A program made the position numbers and the translations under genes. Below are positions 13,501 to 24,227 of a DNA stretch of 64,000 bases, one piece after another; the first letter of the stretch is position 1, and each line of letters starts with the position of its first letter. This DNA is from Datura wrightii (taxonomy: Eukaryota > Streptophyta > Magnoliopsida > Solanales > Solanaceae). Location: the NCBI GenBank assembly GCA_035772735.1, contig JASDFA010000010.1, forward strand, positions 133,427,001 through 133,491,000, read 5' to 3'. Below the pieces are notes generated by a model, which saw only the letters and a list, made by a program, of their open reading frames with translations, had not been told where the DNA came from and made no database searches.

Positions 13501-16500
13501 CAAGTATCATCTAATTTAGGCAATTGGCATAACAAGGTATTACTGTCAATAATTAATACTTCATTGTTCATCAAAACACTTCTCCATTAGTTTTCTCTTT
13601 CTTGATTACCAACATGCAAGGAGCACCTTTGGGAAATATCAAAGTTTCTCCCCTCTGAAAACTATCAATACTTTATTCAAGATATTTAGCAACTGATTGT
13701 TCATGATCCTTTCCCAATAATTTTTGAAAGCTCAACATGAAAGACTAAAGAAAATAGGAAAAGAAGGACGGGGACACTTAATAATTGCATGTCAAGTTCA
13801 AATGATCTAACTTTAGAGGAGATGAAAGATTATTACTATAGTCTTAGCATTTAATTTCTTTATTTAAAGTATTACGCTAATTAATCCCAAAAGAAAGATC
13901 ACCATCGGATAACTTCAGCAATTGGAGGTAAAGCCCAAACTCACAATAAGGCGTCCAAGGACTTCTATGGGGAAAGATTTCTTCCTTTGTTGAGTTAGCA
14001 AAATAAGATCAAGATTCATCAATTTCAGGAGCATCAACATTTGTCTTTAATCTTTTTATTACTCAAACATATAGTTTAATTATATTTGTGAGATTTTAGA
14101 AAAGAATCTTGTCTACTCATGATATAAGGCTCATGTGCAAAGCGCGTGTCCAAATACTAATAAAGAATGATAAGCAAGAATGAATTGGTTCTTCGTGTAG
14201 GCTTTTAAAATTTAACTAAGTTTGAGTGGTAGCTCTGCTCTATAAGTACCTTTTCTGGTTTAGACTTTGAAAAAATAAAGATAATCATGTGATTGTGCAC
14301 GAAGTGGAAGTGGAACCTTGCACCTTACTCCAAACAATAATGCTTTACTGTTGTAGTGTTCCACAAATGGCTACTGATGCTTCTTGTAAAGCGCATGAAC
14401 TTTGGGTTGCTGATACTACTGCTCCGAGTTTCTTTGGTCATGTTCCATTTAACCAATGATGGTAAATAGAAGATTATGCTGCACTGGATGATATTTAGTT
14501 CATAATCACCGTAGGTATGGGAAGGATAAGACAACTGGGGAAGGAAGACGTAGGAAAAGTACAACTAAGCTCCACTAACTCTTGGATAAATGTTCAATGA
14601 GAGATTACTGACTATTGAATCTTTTCTAAGAAAATAATAACCGAGAAATTCCCAAGGATCAGTGGCACACAATTCAAAAGTCGAAACACAATGAATAATG
14701 GACCTTTACCCTTCTTTATTTAAATACCAAGCTTAAGTCCAGATCAGGGTTCAGAGCTATGATCTACATCTGACCCACACATCACGCACTAGATCAAAAC
14801 TCTTGGAACAACCATACCTTCCATGTTGAATCTTGAAGCAACTATACCTTCAGTATTTCAATATCGGGGAACCATCTTTGGGGGTTCAAAAACTTGCTTT
14901 CAAGCTCCTACTTCCTTATGATTTTACAGTTAGCTTTTAGGATTTCCAAAAGTATAAAATATCTCAAACACAGTAGGTTAAATGATTCTCATAACTTTAA
15001 ACACATCTCTATAACCTTGGTAATTAGATGAGAAGTTGACATTGAGCCCCACACATTAGTAGGATAAAACACACACACACACACACACATATATATTATA
15101 TATATGCATCTAAGAATGGCTGTCCCATACAAACATACCGTCAAGACTGTTTCAAGAGAAGATTTCTTTGTCACTGGATGCAACTCTGTTGGAATCTGAA
15201 AGAAACCCAACAAAATGTAAAATTTAATGAGAAAATCATCTTTTTAATCAAGAAGCATAAGGGTTGATCAGGATAGAAATTTCAAGGGTCTTTGACAAGT
15301 GTAGACAAGCAAATCAATTTCTTATTAGCACACTTCTTGAAACCATTTCTATCAATGCAGCAGCCCAGGACCTCTCTTTGAAAGGGAGGACGGACCATGG
15401 AAGTATGCAAGGGAGAAGAGATAATCACAACCATCATCATATGTGCTACAACATAATATTCAAGAGAAGGTTGAGTCAATCCTTTATGAGATGACAGGCA
15501 AACCACTTGCAATATTTACATAAGCAGTGTAGACAATTTCCCATGACATTAGTTCCACTTCTGCACAAGAAAAGAAGACAGCTCATACCCCACGACCGTT
15601 GTCAGTGATGCTAACAGAGTTATCAGCATGGAGGACCACATCTATCTTTGTTGCAAATCCTGCTTGTGCCTCATCAATGGCATTATCCAAGATTTCATAA
15701 ACCTAGAAGGAAATATGATTAATAACTGGGGCAGGAAAAGTTCAGTCAAGAATAAACAGAAGCATAATGCACCACCAAATACTTCAAAAGAAAGGAATCA
15801 GGAAAGGATACCAAATGGTGGAGACCACGAGGTCCTGTGCTTCCTATATACATTCCTGGTCTTTTTCGGACTGGATCCAGACCTTCCAATACCTAATGAA
15901 GCAGTAATTTGCATAATTATTTTTACCAGTAAATGATCAATATATTATTCACATCATTAATTCATTCCAATAGTAAATAGAAACATTTTAAGAAGAAAAT
16001 CACTGCAGAGAAACAAATAGATAGAAGATGTCCTACATAACTATATATATCTGCTTTGCATTAAGCAGCAAGATATTAATGAAAGGTAAGTCTGAAGGTT
16101 CCTGTCTCTTTACATTCTTATCCAAGTATATTGTATCCCAAAAGCTGGTGCAGAGTTCCATAGGTAATGCACAATACAGTAGCTTATTCACTCATCAGTC
16201 AATGGGTAACTAGACATTATATACTTACACTCAAAATAAAATATTTGACATTAGTGTGTTGCATCACCTGTGTTGCATCACCTATGAGAGCAGCTTCTTT
16301 TATTCAACTATTTCCTAAGCACCCTAAACTACAGTCAAACTAATTTATAAGAAATCAACAACTCTAAACCTACAAAACAAACTGATAGAGCAGATTAATG
16401 AGCAAACTCTGCATATATATCCTTCATAAAATAAAGGACAGAAAGGTAAGAAGAAAAAGAAAAGTGAAAAGGACAAAAAGATAAAGGGAAAGTTTTTTTG

Positions 16501-19413
16501 AGAAAGTTTTTTTTAAAGGATAAAGACAGCAGTATCTCTCAAGCCTGGCAAAGGCGAAAGATCTTAGGGGGCCACTACGAATGTTTTGAGAAACAAGCCT
16601 TAATCATCATCACGGGTCAAAAAGATTAAGGGAGAGTAACAAAATTGAAAAGAAAGAATTGCACTTTTTTCATAATTCACATGTAGAACACCAGATCACT
16701 TATATATGGATGATAATTTTTAAAACTCATAATAAGATCAGGCGTATTTGGTATGAAGAATATGTTTTTTTTGAAAAACTATTCAATGTCTAGTAACACT
16801 GTGTTGTGGAAAATATTTTCTCAAAGGAAATTATTTTCCACCAAAGGTAGGAATACGACTTGCATCACTGATCTGAAATTATTTTCAATTACAAATATCT
16901 CAACTCTTACGTCAATTCACTTGCCTCAGGCCAGCTACAATGCTAGAACGAAGTCAGAAAGAGGAGCAAAATGACACTGTGGTGGAATACAATCCCAACA
17001 TTCATATGGTGGACCATTGGAACGAAAGAAAGAAGATAAAGCTAACTCAATTCAAAAGATCAGATTTAACGGTATACTTTTATTTTCTCTTTGTTCGGAG
17101 GAGGAATTTGTAAATGAACCAGAATCAATATTTAGCCTCCTCTCTTAGAATCCCCATTCGTTGGAAAGGATTCTTCTTTGCTTTTTGCTCACCTGTTAAT
17201 ATCTCAACACTTACTTAGTGTTGCTCTTATAATACAATTACCTTTCTCTCAAAAAAAAAAAAAGAAAAGGTTCACTAGCTTCGGACTATTAACCAATACT
17301 TTGACATTGTTGTCAACTTTCAATGATTAAGGAACATTACCAAAATACCATCCTCATACCCTATCGTCAACTTCTTTTTAATAATTGTGCTCATACCAAC
17401 TTCAGTTTCAAAAAAAAAAAAGATTGTGTTCGTACCAACTTGTGCATTCCTCGACTAAATCCCCGTGTAACTATTACCTCCCACCAACATGGGTAGCAGA
17501 TAGCTCAGAGTATCAAGACTGGGGTAGATCAGAAAAATTCACCCAGTTTTGCCTCTATTGAGCTTCAGACTTTGTGACCAAGGTCGTTACTCTTGCTCTT
17601 CAACTGCTAGGCTGCCCCAGCCTGCTTGACTTCTCTTATCCTTATTTGCTTAGTTACTACGTACGGATTCCACTCACAAATTGAAAATTCTGAATTTTCA
17701 ATTCCATATATTCAGTAATTGACAGTTGTTCATGGGAGCACATTTCATCAACTTTTATTATCTTTTACCCAACAAAATGTTGGAAAATGATACCACAAAA
17801 GATCTCCGGAGGTAAAACACTTCCCCGCACTTCCAACAGAAAACATTTTCCATCCTAAGTACACTTTACTATGCATCTTTCAATCTATTTTCTAATAGAG
17901 AGAATATCTTCAAATACTTAAAACAGAATTCAAACATTTCTATATATCTAACAGAGATTGGTTAATTATCTGTCTAAGTTAAATTCATAGTGTTCTGAGC
18001 AACGACAATAGCAAAGGCCACATGCTTTCTAAAGCATTCTGTCCCTGTTACATGTCAGATGCCTGTCATTGCATCACTTTTGATCTTCGAAAGTGCTTTC
18101 ACTTTAGAAACGAATAGTCCACCAACTTAAAATCCAGCATCAAGCTGTAATCCCATCTTTGTAGACATTACTCCACAATGAGATTTTCTCACTTGAAAGA
18201 AATTACTCTTTCAGGTTTCACGAAAGGACTTACACTATCTACTCCAAAAAAATATGTTAGTTCTGCAGGATTGAGAGTTCTTTGCTTTCACCCAATCTTA
18301 TACTAGAAAAAAGCGTCATATATGATAAATAATGACAGTAGCTTTTCTTTCACCTGAATTTGTTCAGAACCATAAGCTTTTGACTTCGCATTTTCTTGAA
18401 AAGCCTCTGTAGTAATGCTTGATGACATAAAAGCTCTTGGAGACACCACGTTTCTAATCAAAATCCCATCCGACACCCTTCTCAGCCGATTAATCACCCT
18501 ACAACAAATCCCAAAAGTTTTTTAGCAGATAACCAGATAAGCAAATTTTCAAAAACTCAAACAGTTAAAAACAAATAAAAAGGGCTGCATTACTTATCAA
18601 TAAATAAATAAAAGGCTTGCATTTCCTTCCTTTAAAATAAGACCAATGGCCTCTCTTTTAGAAATATTAAGCTGACCAAGAACATTCACACTCCTCAAAA
18701 ATGAAGTTAATTATGTTCCAACCATGCAAGAACAACCATTAATTTTTCATAATACAGAAAAAATAACATATAAAAAAAACAAAAGAACATGTGTCAGCGC
18801 GCAACATTCAACTCACCTGAAGAAATTTATTACATGAGTAACTAAAATCCAAAACCAAAATGGCTAAACAGAGAGAAAGGTGTCATCTTCCCCCTCTTAA
18901 ATTCAATGCCAGATAATAAAATATTAAAATCATAAGAATAGAAAAGAGGCTCAAGTTGTCAAAGTTAGTCTTCATTTCAACAAATAACCCAACCCAAACA
19001 TTATATTAATCCCTCTCAAAATGAATTATTCCCCTCGAATGGTCACAACAGAAAATGGTACAGTTTGTCACATTCTCCATAAAATCCACACCCAAAACAA
19101 AAATGTGAAAAAGAAGAAAAGACTCTGGTATAGGATGTCCTTCATTTGAATAAAAAATCAGCTAACATTAATATTTATCCTTTACAAAATTTAACTTTTT
19201 GCATCCATTCACAAGAGGAAAAAAAAATTCTAAAACTTAAAACACATAAATATTTTCCACAGTGAACATATATATATATATATATACATACACAGTTTAC
19301 TTAAACGAGAGAGAGAGAGACCTGGTGTTAAGCAAAGTAGAGGAGCGAGAAAAAGAGAGTGAAGAAAAGGGAAGAGTATGAGAGTGACAAGGAAGAAGAA
19401 AGCGAGAAGCCAT
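1875..19413 (-). CDS. GYRB: DNA gyrase subunit B, organellar (partial, 14 exons in window)
   Basis: This is the ATPase subunit of the organellar type II topoisomerase. With GyrA it introduces negative supercoils into plastid and mitochondrial DNA using ATP. Exons read off the sequence (minus strand, 5' to 3'): 19413-19322, 18498-18354, 15892-15812, 15702-15589, 15195-15139, 8538-8437, 7143-6993, 6805-6729, 6388-6278, 4086-4016, 3809-3668, 2463-2365, 2241-2113 and 1989-1875. All introns are GT-AG and every junction keeps frame, giving 1486 coding bases (495 codons plus one base). No stop or frameshift was found. The order matches bacterial GyrB up to the LPGKLADC segment. The TOPRIM domain and C-terminus lie outside the window. 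The start is the first ATG, followed by a Ser-rich targeting sequence. The gene spans more than 17.5 kb because of transposon-filled introns. Exact exon edges are my reading and lack cDNA support. Confidence 0.95.
4155..5513 (-). repeat. TS/SolS-type SINE, split by a later insertion
   Basis: Read on the minus strand, 5513-5438 is the tRNA-related head, with GTGTGACCTGATGGTCAATG (A-box region) and TTCAAATCTCAG (B-box-like). 4294-4155 is the body, with CTAGGTGATTTC, GTTGGTGGGAGGTGTC, GGAATTAGTCGAGGTG and GGACACCACG. Between them lies about 1.1 kb of unrelated AT-rich DNA. Flanks GACAGTCTTTTT and GACTGTCTTTTC look like a degenerate target duplication. It sits in GYRB intron 9. Confidence 0.75.
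4295..5437. mobile_element. Non-autonomous hAT-like element inside the SINE
   Basis: The insertion interrupts the SINE at CACCTAG. Its ends form imperfect terminal inverted repeats: ATCTGTTTGGAAAGTCAACT on the left and, reverse complemented, GACCTGTTGTAAGCCAC on the right. The flanking direct repeat is CCTAG, perhaps 8 bp with mismatches (4287-4294 against 5435-5442). Both ends are rich in GTAATTAC blocks. The centre is very AT-rich and has no coding sequence. Assignment to hAT rests on the TIR style and possible 8-bp TSD only. Confidence 0.55.
7515..7583. repeat. (CT)n-(CA)n compound microsatellite in GYRB intron 6
   Basis: About 25 CT units with one interruption (7515-7564) run directly into about 9 CA units (7565-7583). 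Confidence 0.95.
9787..10108 (+). repeat. Copia 5' LTR
   Basis: Begins TGTTGATTGATTGATTAG and ends GAAGTCTTCA. Its ends match the two halves of the 3' LTR at 11304-11321 and 12466-12573. Confidence 0.75.
10116..10283 (+). repeat. tRNA-derived SINE inserted beside the Copia PBS
   Basis: The body starts with GGGGAGCCTTGGAGTAACTG (A-box region) and has GGTTCAAGCC (B box, near 10174), then AGACCCTTGAGGTGGACC. The 16-bp direct repeat AAGTCTTCATGCTATT lies on both sides (10100-10115 and 10284-10299), which fixes the ends. The duplicated target contains the LTR end and the start of the PBS. Confidence 0.88.
10850..11303 (+). pseudogene. Copia RNase H remnant and polypurine tract
   Basis: Translation gives NLVTWRSKKQ, ARSSAKAE, LYCDNKAAISIAHN and KHVEIDQHFIKEK, the RNase H domain at the end of Copia polyproteins. 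The catalytic-region CDN and the HVEIDxHFI motif are recognisable. In-frame stops occur at DRAMT* and VRHD*TKH, and a frameshift comes before the usual QLADVFTK segment. GAGGGGGAG just before 11304 is the polypurine tract. RNase H would degrade the RNA of the replication hybrid; this copy cannot. Confidence 0.88.
11304..12573 (+). repeat. Copia 3' LTR, interrupted
   Basis: 11304-11321 is the start of the LTR and 12466-12573 the rest, separated by the Mutator-like insertion. The second part reads GATTAGCTATTTCCTC and then AAATACAAAGAAGAC, parallel to the 5' LTR. Confidence 0.75.
11322..12465. mobile_element. Non-autonomous Mutator-like element in the Copia LTR
   Basis: Nine-base direct repeats ATTGATTGG (11313-11321) and ATTGATTAG (12466-12474) flank it, a Mutator-type target length. 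The terminal inverted repeats of about 90 bp align in blocks: CGGGAAAAGGGAT with GGGAAAGGCAT, and ATTACCTCCTTGAACTTTTT with ATTACCCCCTTGAACTTTTT. The interior is AT-rich and shows no transposase. Confidence 0.72.
12574..15138. other. Rest of GYRB intron 5
   Basis: AT-rich intron with no recognisable coding sequence or element. Near its exon-5 end is a (CA)n-(TA)n tract. Confidence 0.6.
15068..15106. repeat. (CA)n-(TA)n microsatellite
   Basis: About 11 CA units followed by an interrupted TA run, about 30 bp downstream (in gene direction) of the exon 5 donor at 15139. Confidence 0.95.
16742..17872. mobile_element. Possible MITE in GYRB intron 2
   Basis: The left end reads GGCGTATTTGGTATGAAGAA and the right end, reverse complemented, GTGTACTTAGGATGGAAAAT. 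Both are followed by GGAAAAT-type blocks, a pattern common in Solanaceae hAT-type MITEs. I could not find a convincing target duplication. The SINE at 17408-17625 would lie inside it. Confidence 0.35.
17408..17625 (-). repeat. TS/SolS-type SINE, degenerate, in GYRB intron 2
   Basis: On the minus strand the body has CATGTTGGTGGGAGGTAAT, GGGGATTTAGTCGAGG and TACGAACACAATC, followed by a T-rich tail. The same motifs occur in the split SINE at 4155. The head (17625 to about 17560) is poorly preserved but keeps TTGGTCACAAAGTC. Confidence 0.65.
18354..19413 (-). other. GYRB: GYRB exons 1-2: organelle targeting region
   Basis: Exon 1 starts at the ATG at 19413 and opens MASRFLLPCHSHTLPF, followed by SSLSFSRSS. 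It is rich in Ser and Arg and has no acidic residue in its first 30 positions, as expected of a plastid or dual-targeting transit peptide. The intron splits an Arg codon (AG|G). Exon 2 adds 48 codons that diverge from bacterial GyrB and end GSEQIQ, just before the conserved ATPase start. The cleavage site and the choice between plastid and mitochondrion cannot be settled by eye. Confidence 0.85.
19260..19320. repeat. (TA)n and (GA)n tracts in GYRB intron 1
   Basis: TA repeats at about 19269-19287, then GA repeats at 19308-19320 ending at the exon 1 donor. Confidence 0.9.
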
Positions 19414-19640
19414 GCGGCGAAGAGAGTGTTGCAGAGGAAAAGGCTTTAGCAGAGCCATTTCAATCATACAGACATTTATTCAAACACAGCCTACAAAGCT
19501 TCAAATGTCTTGTTTCTTGCTTTGCCTGAATTCTAGTTCTAGTTGTAGGAAGAAGAAGATAAGACAGAGGTTTCTTTTTACTGATGGTTCCAGTAGTAAA
19601 TTTTTTTTCTTTTTAATTGTTTATTTTACTTTATCCCTCT

Positions 19641-19715
19641 AAACCCTATTATTCAATTTTTTGGCCATCAGTTTGGGCTGATCTTAATCCAGCCTTCACG
19701 TTAAACATGGGCCCA
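19641..19715 (-). promoter_or_regulatory. GYRB upstream region: telo-box and site II motifs
   Basis: AAACCCTA (19641-19648) is a telo-box core. TGGGCT (19674-19679) and the palindrome TGGGCCCA (19708-19715) are site II elements (TGGGCY). They lie 230-300 bp upstream of the GYRB ATG. In plants, site II elements with a telo-box mark genes for growth, ribosomal proteins and organelle biogenesis and are bound by TCP factors. The motifs are seen; the function here is inferred. Confidence 0.55.
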
Positions 19716-20848
19716 GAGAAATGGAGAAATATCCACATTAGGAATGGGCATTCTGTTCTTTTGAATTTTTCGTTTAGCATTTTGATTTTCGGTTTGTTAG
19801 TAGTATATATATATCAAATATAGGATCAACTTAATTTGATTTGGTTTGATTTGATTTTTTTTTAATATTTAATTCAATTTAATTTAATTTTTTTAATTTG
19901 ATTCTTCTATTCTATATCTATATTCATATCTATCTATTTATATTTATTCTATATTATATTAAAAATATAAAGGTCTTAATAAATATTGATTGAATTTTTT
20001 GCCATTTATTGACACCCAATTTTATCCCTCCATATTTTAATTAATTATTCAGGCTTCTCGAAATACAAACAAAGTAAAATATTTATTTTTTGCATAGTCA
20101 AAAATTTTCTTGAATGTTTGGTGTTATTTTGTCATCTCATTCGACAAAATATACTAATATATATGTATATATATTTTATGATGATAAATATTAAATATAC
20201 CTATTTAATTAGTTTGAAAAAAAAAGAAAATATTTCTATATTGAGAACAAATGTTATATTAAGTACATATGTTAGTTTTACAAACCGCAAGTCATTTACG
20301 ACTTAAGTTTAACAATTAGTCCATTTATTAGAAAAAATTTAATTAATATTATTATTATTATTTTATTTTGTTAAATTTTAGAAGCTTGGTTAATTAGTTA
20401 AAAAATAATTTATCTCGACTTTATCTGAAATTAATTTTTAAGGATTTTTTTAATTTTAGTAAATTTTAGCTATTTTATTGACATTTTATTTATATATATG
20501 TTTAAATCAGATTTTATATTATAATATATATATATATATACACCTTTTCTTTCCACGATTTAATCTCAGTCATCCGATCAAACGGCTCAAAATAAAATCA
20601 AAAAGGCAAAACTTTTCCAAAACCTCCTCACCTAACCCCATCAGATCACTTCACCTTTCACACCCTCACCGCAGACCCAGCACCTCTTCCTTTCGTCTTC
20701 TTTCTTCTTCATCTTTAACAAGTGATCCCTAAATCCAAACCTCTCCAGGCTCCTCTTCTCTCTCCTTTATCTTCTCCTTGACAAGCCCATCCGTCCCATC
20801 CCTTGAAATCCACCGAAACATAATCTTCTCCAGTGTTAGCCTGTGGAA
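19716..20848. other. Intergenic region between GYRB and the plus-strand start
   Basis: Very AT-rich DNA (TTTGATTTGGTTTGATTTGA-like runs, a TA tract at 20519-20541) followed from about 20560 by a C- and CT-rich stretch (CTTTCGTCTTCTTTCTTCTT) that looks like a plant 5' leader running to the ATG at 20849. No coding sequence is apparent. Confidence 0.5.
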
Positions 20849-20885
20849 ATGGAGAAGGGTTTTATCCCTTCAAATCAGGAAGTAG
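20849..20885 (+). CDS. Possible first coding exon of a divergent gene
   Basis: After a CT-rich leader, an ATG in a good plant context (GTGGAAATGG) opens MEKGFIPSNQE. It is followed by AAGTAGGTAGG, which offers donors at 20882 and 20886, then a T-rich stretch typical of a plant intron start. In-frame translation past this point meets a stop at about 20936. I do not recognise the protein, and the next exon is not evident; retrotransposon sequence begins at about 21085. Head to head with GYRB, it could share a promoter region. It could also be a relic or a chance ATG. Confidence 0.35.
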
Positions 20886-21084
20886 GTAGGACTTTCTTGC
20901 CTCTCTTTGTACTTTTTTTTTCTCTGGAATCGATTTGAATTCTAACCTTAGTGTTTTGGGTTTTATAAATAGATCGGAGATTTTTTGATGGACCTTTCTG
21001 AGTTCTCAATTTAAATCTTGGCTCTTGCTTGAAAGAAAAAGCAGGATCTAGTTTATTTGGGTTTCCGTTTCCTTTTGTTTGTTG

Positions 21085-21442
21085 TTGATATCAAGATCGG
21101 TGAATTCTCCAAAAGCTCTAAGATCAGACCTGGGAGTTGAAATAGAAAAAACTGAGAATTCTGCACCAGATCACAGAACGGGTCTGTTATACTCCGGAAG
21201 CCCAAAGATCAGACTCGGGAGTTGAAACGGAGAAAAGTTAAAATCCGGCACCAGACATCAGGATGGGTCATGAGGTGACCCGTGAGAGCAGCCCACGAGG
21301 CATGATGTGACTTGTAGGGAGGCCCAGCTGATGAGTTTACAGTTTGGAAAGTCGTGGTCAGGCCCCACAAGTCGTTAGGTCAGTCGTGGGAAAGGGTGAT
21401 TGAGAAATGGGAGGAAAGAGGCAGTGAACCTAACGGAAAGCA
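21085..21442 (+). repeat. Old Tekay-type LTR fragment, partly duplicated
   Basis: TGTTATACTCCGGAAG (21186) resembles the LTR start of element C (TGTTATACC). A related 66-base block occurs twice in tandem: AGATCAGACCTGGGAGTTGA near 21121 and AGATCAGACTCGGGAGTTGA near 21208. It continues with direct and inverted GACTTGTAG/AGTCGTGG motifs as in the C LTR and stops at the CACTA terminus. The remainder of this LTR is not seen. Confidence 0.55.
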
Positions 21443-21713
21443 CACTACTATAAAAAGGAGCTTTAGTGACAATAAAAACTGTCGCTATAGCCTTTACCGA
21501 CAATTAGTCTTTGGTTGGCGATGTCGGGGTCGGCAAAGGCTTTTATGACCATTCTCGAAAAAGCTGGTAAAGGGAACCATCTATTGTCGCCACTAACTAT
21601 TAGCTTTAACGACTATTGTTTGCGGCAATTGTGTTGGCTACTAAATCTAATTCATAACAGCTAAATACTCTGTTTTAGCATCAATTTTTATAGCTGATAA
21701 ATGCAAGTAAATT
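21443..21713 (-). mobile_element. CACTA (En/Spm) 3' terminus and subterminal repeats
   Basis: The end starts CACTACTATAAAAAGGAG, the CACTA signature, preceded by GCA as a possible 3-bp target site. Subterminal repeats follow, for example CTTTAACGACTATTG with GCGGCAATTGTGTTGG (about 21602-21640). Related repeats appear right of element A (CTTTAACGACAATTG at about 41333), which shows that both sides belong to one element split by A. The transposase genes at 43.9-50.1 kb run towards this end, so this is the 3' terminus. Confidence 0.75.
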
Positions 21714-24018
21714 TGTAATACCCCGAAAAGGCCTAAGAATAGACTCTGGAGTTGAATTTGAAAAGTGCAGAAAATTGACAAAAACATCACAGGACGGGTG
21801 GCTCAACGACTCGTGAGTGGATACCACGAGTCGTCGAAAGTAGTTGTGGAATGGGGGATTCAAGGAAGCAGTGGTGACAACGGACGGTGTAACGACTCAT
21901 TGTCAGGAACAACGAGTCATTGTTACCAGCCGTTGGAAGGACTGAGCTTAGGCTGAGGGGGGAACAACAGGGCATCCCACGATTCGTGGTGAGAAGCAAC
22001 GGCCCGTTGTTTCTAGTTGTTGTTTGAGGGTTGAGAATTTTAGTGCATACAACGGATGGAGACCACGGCTCGTTGAATGCCACGATGAGTCGTGGTGAGG
22101 CTCGTGGAAAGGAAAGTCAGAATTGTCAAGAGATTGACAACGGTCGATCCAATGATCCGTTGATTGATGCAACAACTCGTCCTGACGAGTCGTGGGAAGA
22201 ATCTGAGGATGTCATGAAGCAGTGAATCCAACAACTCGATACCACGAGTCTTGGTATGTTGCAACGACCCGTTAGGTCGGTCGTTGGTCCGTCCGGAGTA
22301 GTTTTCAGGGAAATAATCTTAAGGGTATTTTCGATTTTTCCATGTTTTAAGACCCTAAAACTACGTCGTTTTGGATATTTTTTTGAGTGTGATAAGATAA
22401 GTTAAGTCCTTTATGCATACCCATTCACATGCAAAATCTTAGAGAGATTTTTGGGAGATTCAAGGTCTTCTTCCCCAAATTTCCATCTAATTCTTTGTGG
22501 GTATTCAAGGAACTTCGCGTCTATCTATTTCCAGGTATGTAGAATTTTAGAATGGGTGAAATTCTTCCTCACCCATGCACAAATTTCAAATTTAATCATG
22601 AATCCTCCTATTCAATTCCATGGGATTTTACCCAAATGCATGAAAATGTGATTTCTCTTTATGGATTTGATTTAATTGAGTTTTAATTGTTGAATTATGA
22701 ATGATGGACAGGTTTTATATTATTTTCTTGAAAATTATGTTTCAAACTTTTAAATCTAAAATGCCCATTGATGAGAGTTCATGAAAGTTATGATTTATGA
22801 TGAATATTCAACATTTTGAGTTTATTGATGATGGAAAAGCATGATCCAAGTTACCTATGTTTATGAGCATATTTTGAAAGAATTGAATATGATGAAGTAT
22901 TGGACAATGCGCACATGTTGAAGAATGATTTATGATTTATGAAACGAATTACATGATTTATCGATTTATGATGTTGGCCGATGAAAAGGGCCTATGATTC
23001 TTGGCTAAGCATGTTTTAAAGGGGACCAATGATGATAAATGTTATATTTTAGCCAATGAATCTTAATTCATGATATTATTGATTTACGTATAAGCCTATA
23101 TGCATGTTTTTGGGAGCCGTGTCTAACACCGAGCAGCCCGGTGTTCAAAGGACTACACCGGTGTCTCATAACCACGTGCCACCATGGGTTTCTAAATGAT
23201 ATGATGTATTGATAATGATCCCCTCAAATGTGATATCACGCCTAATGTACGACCCTCGCCTGGCAAGCCAAGGTCGGCTCTGCCTACTTGAGCGAGACAG
23301 TGGGGCATCATGAAAGGCTCTATCATGATGGTGTTAGTTATGACGAGTCCTCCCATTGTTCCGCATGTTTTGTGCATCGTTATATTTAAGTTATTGGCTC
23401 AAGTTATGTTTTGATAATGTTTACTTACGATTATGATTATGAACACTTTATGAATGATTTGAAAGCCTTGAGCCTTATGTCTTCTTACGGAGTTTGTAAT
23501 ATATGCATGATGTCCTTCTCCTACGTTTACTTATGAGTTTTTTTTACTTTTAAATGCCCATTTTACTTACCTTGCATACTCGGTACATCCCACGTACTGA
23601 CCGCATACCTTATATGTTGTATCGTTTCATGATACAGGGTCCGGATCTCAGGCTCATCCTCATCCTTAGTTCATCTCAGCTTACGTTCTCAGCTTATTGG
23701 CGAGTCATCATGTTCCAAGGGCTGTTTAACAGACTTTTATATTATCTCATGTTCCAGTATTGTTCGGGTTAGTTGGGGATGTTGTCTCATCAACCCATCA
23801 TATGTAATAAAGGCTTTCAGACAATGTGTACTATTCAACTCATGTGTACGCTTAGTATTTTCTGGTGTTATGCTATATTTACGTTTCCTCTTGTTTATGC
23901 TAAGTATTCCTCTTTATTAAATGAGATTAGATGTATGCATGTGCCATGGGTCGACTTGGGGTCTCTCGGGGTCCGTTGTCCCGTGTCTATGATCCGGGTG
24001 TATGTTCGGGTCATGACA
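21714..24018 (+). repeat. Element A 5' LTR
   Basis: Starts TGTAATACCCCGAAAAGG and ends GGGTCATGACA. The first 600 bases hold many degenerate ACGACTCGTG and CACGAGTCGT motifs in both orientations. The 3' LTR is a close but clearly diverged copy. Open frames inside it are not genes. Confidence 0.9.
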
Positions 24019-24022
24019 AACT

Positions 24023-24034
24023 TGGTATCAGAGC
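24023..24034 (+). other. Element A primer-binding site
   Basis: TGGTATCAGAGC four bases after the LTR, complementary to the 3' end of initiator tRNA-Met. Confidence 0.9.
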
Positions 24035-24227
24035 AATAGGTTTGAAGTGTCCTAGGGTGTCAGAAAGCCGCGTTAAGTAGAGTCTTTTTCATGAGTGTGA
24101 AGCGCGCCACACCTATGACGAAGAGGCTACTAGATGTTTAGGAAATGTTCCCATCTTTCATGTTCTATGTCATGCGATGAAAAGTCTCTTCATCCTTCTA
24201 ATTAGTGTGATTCGCGATTGCAGAATT

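Larger units (their letters stand above)
8437..15892 (-). other. GYRB: GYRB exons 3-6: GHKL ATPase core
   Basis: Exon 3 (15892-15812) encodes VLEGLDPVRKRPGMYIGST. Exon 4 (15702-15589) has VYEILDNAIDEA, which contains the catalytic Glu and the Mg-binding Asn of the family, and SITDNGRG, which contains the adenine-contacting Asp. Exon 5 (15195-15139) has IPTELHP and ETVLT. Exon 6 (8538-8437) has VLHAGGKFGG and the ATP-lid segment GGLHGVGLSVVNALS. All key ATPase residues are present. Intron 5 is about 6.6 kb and holds the Copia remnant. Confidence 0.93.

Noticed and set aside
16742..17872. Confident MITE call in GYRB intron 2
   Set aside because: Ends resemble each other but no target duplication was found; kept only as a low-confidence feature.
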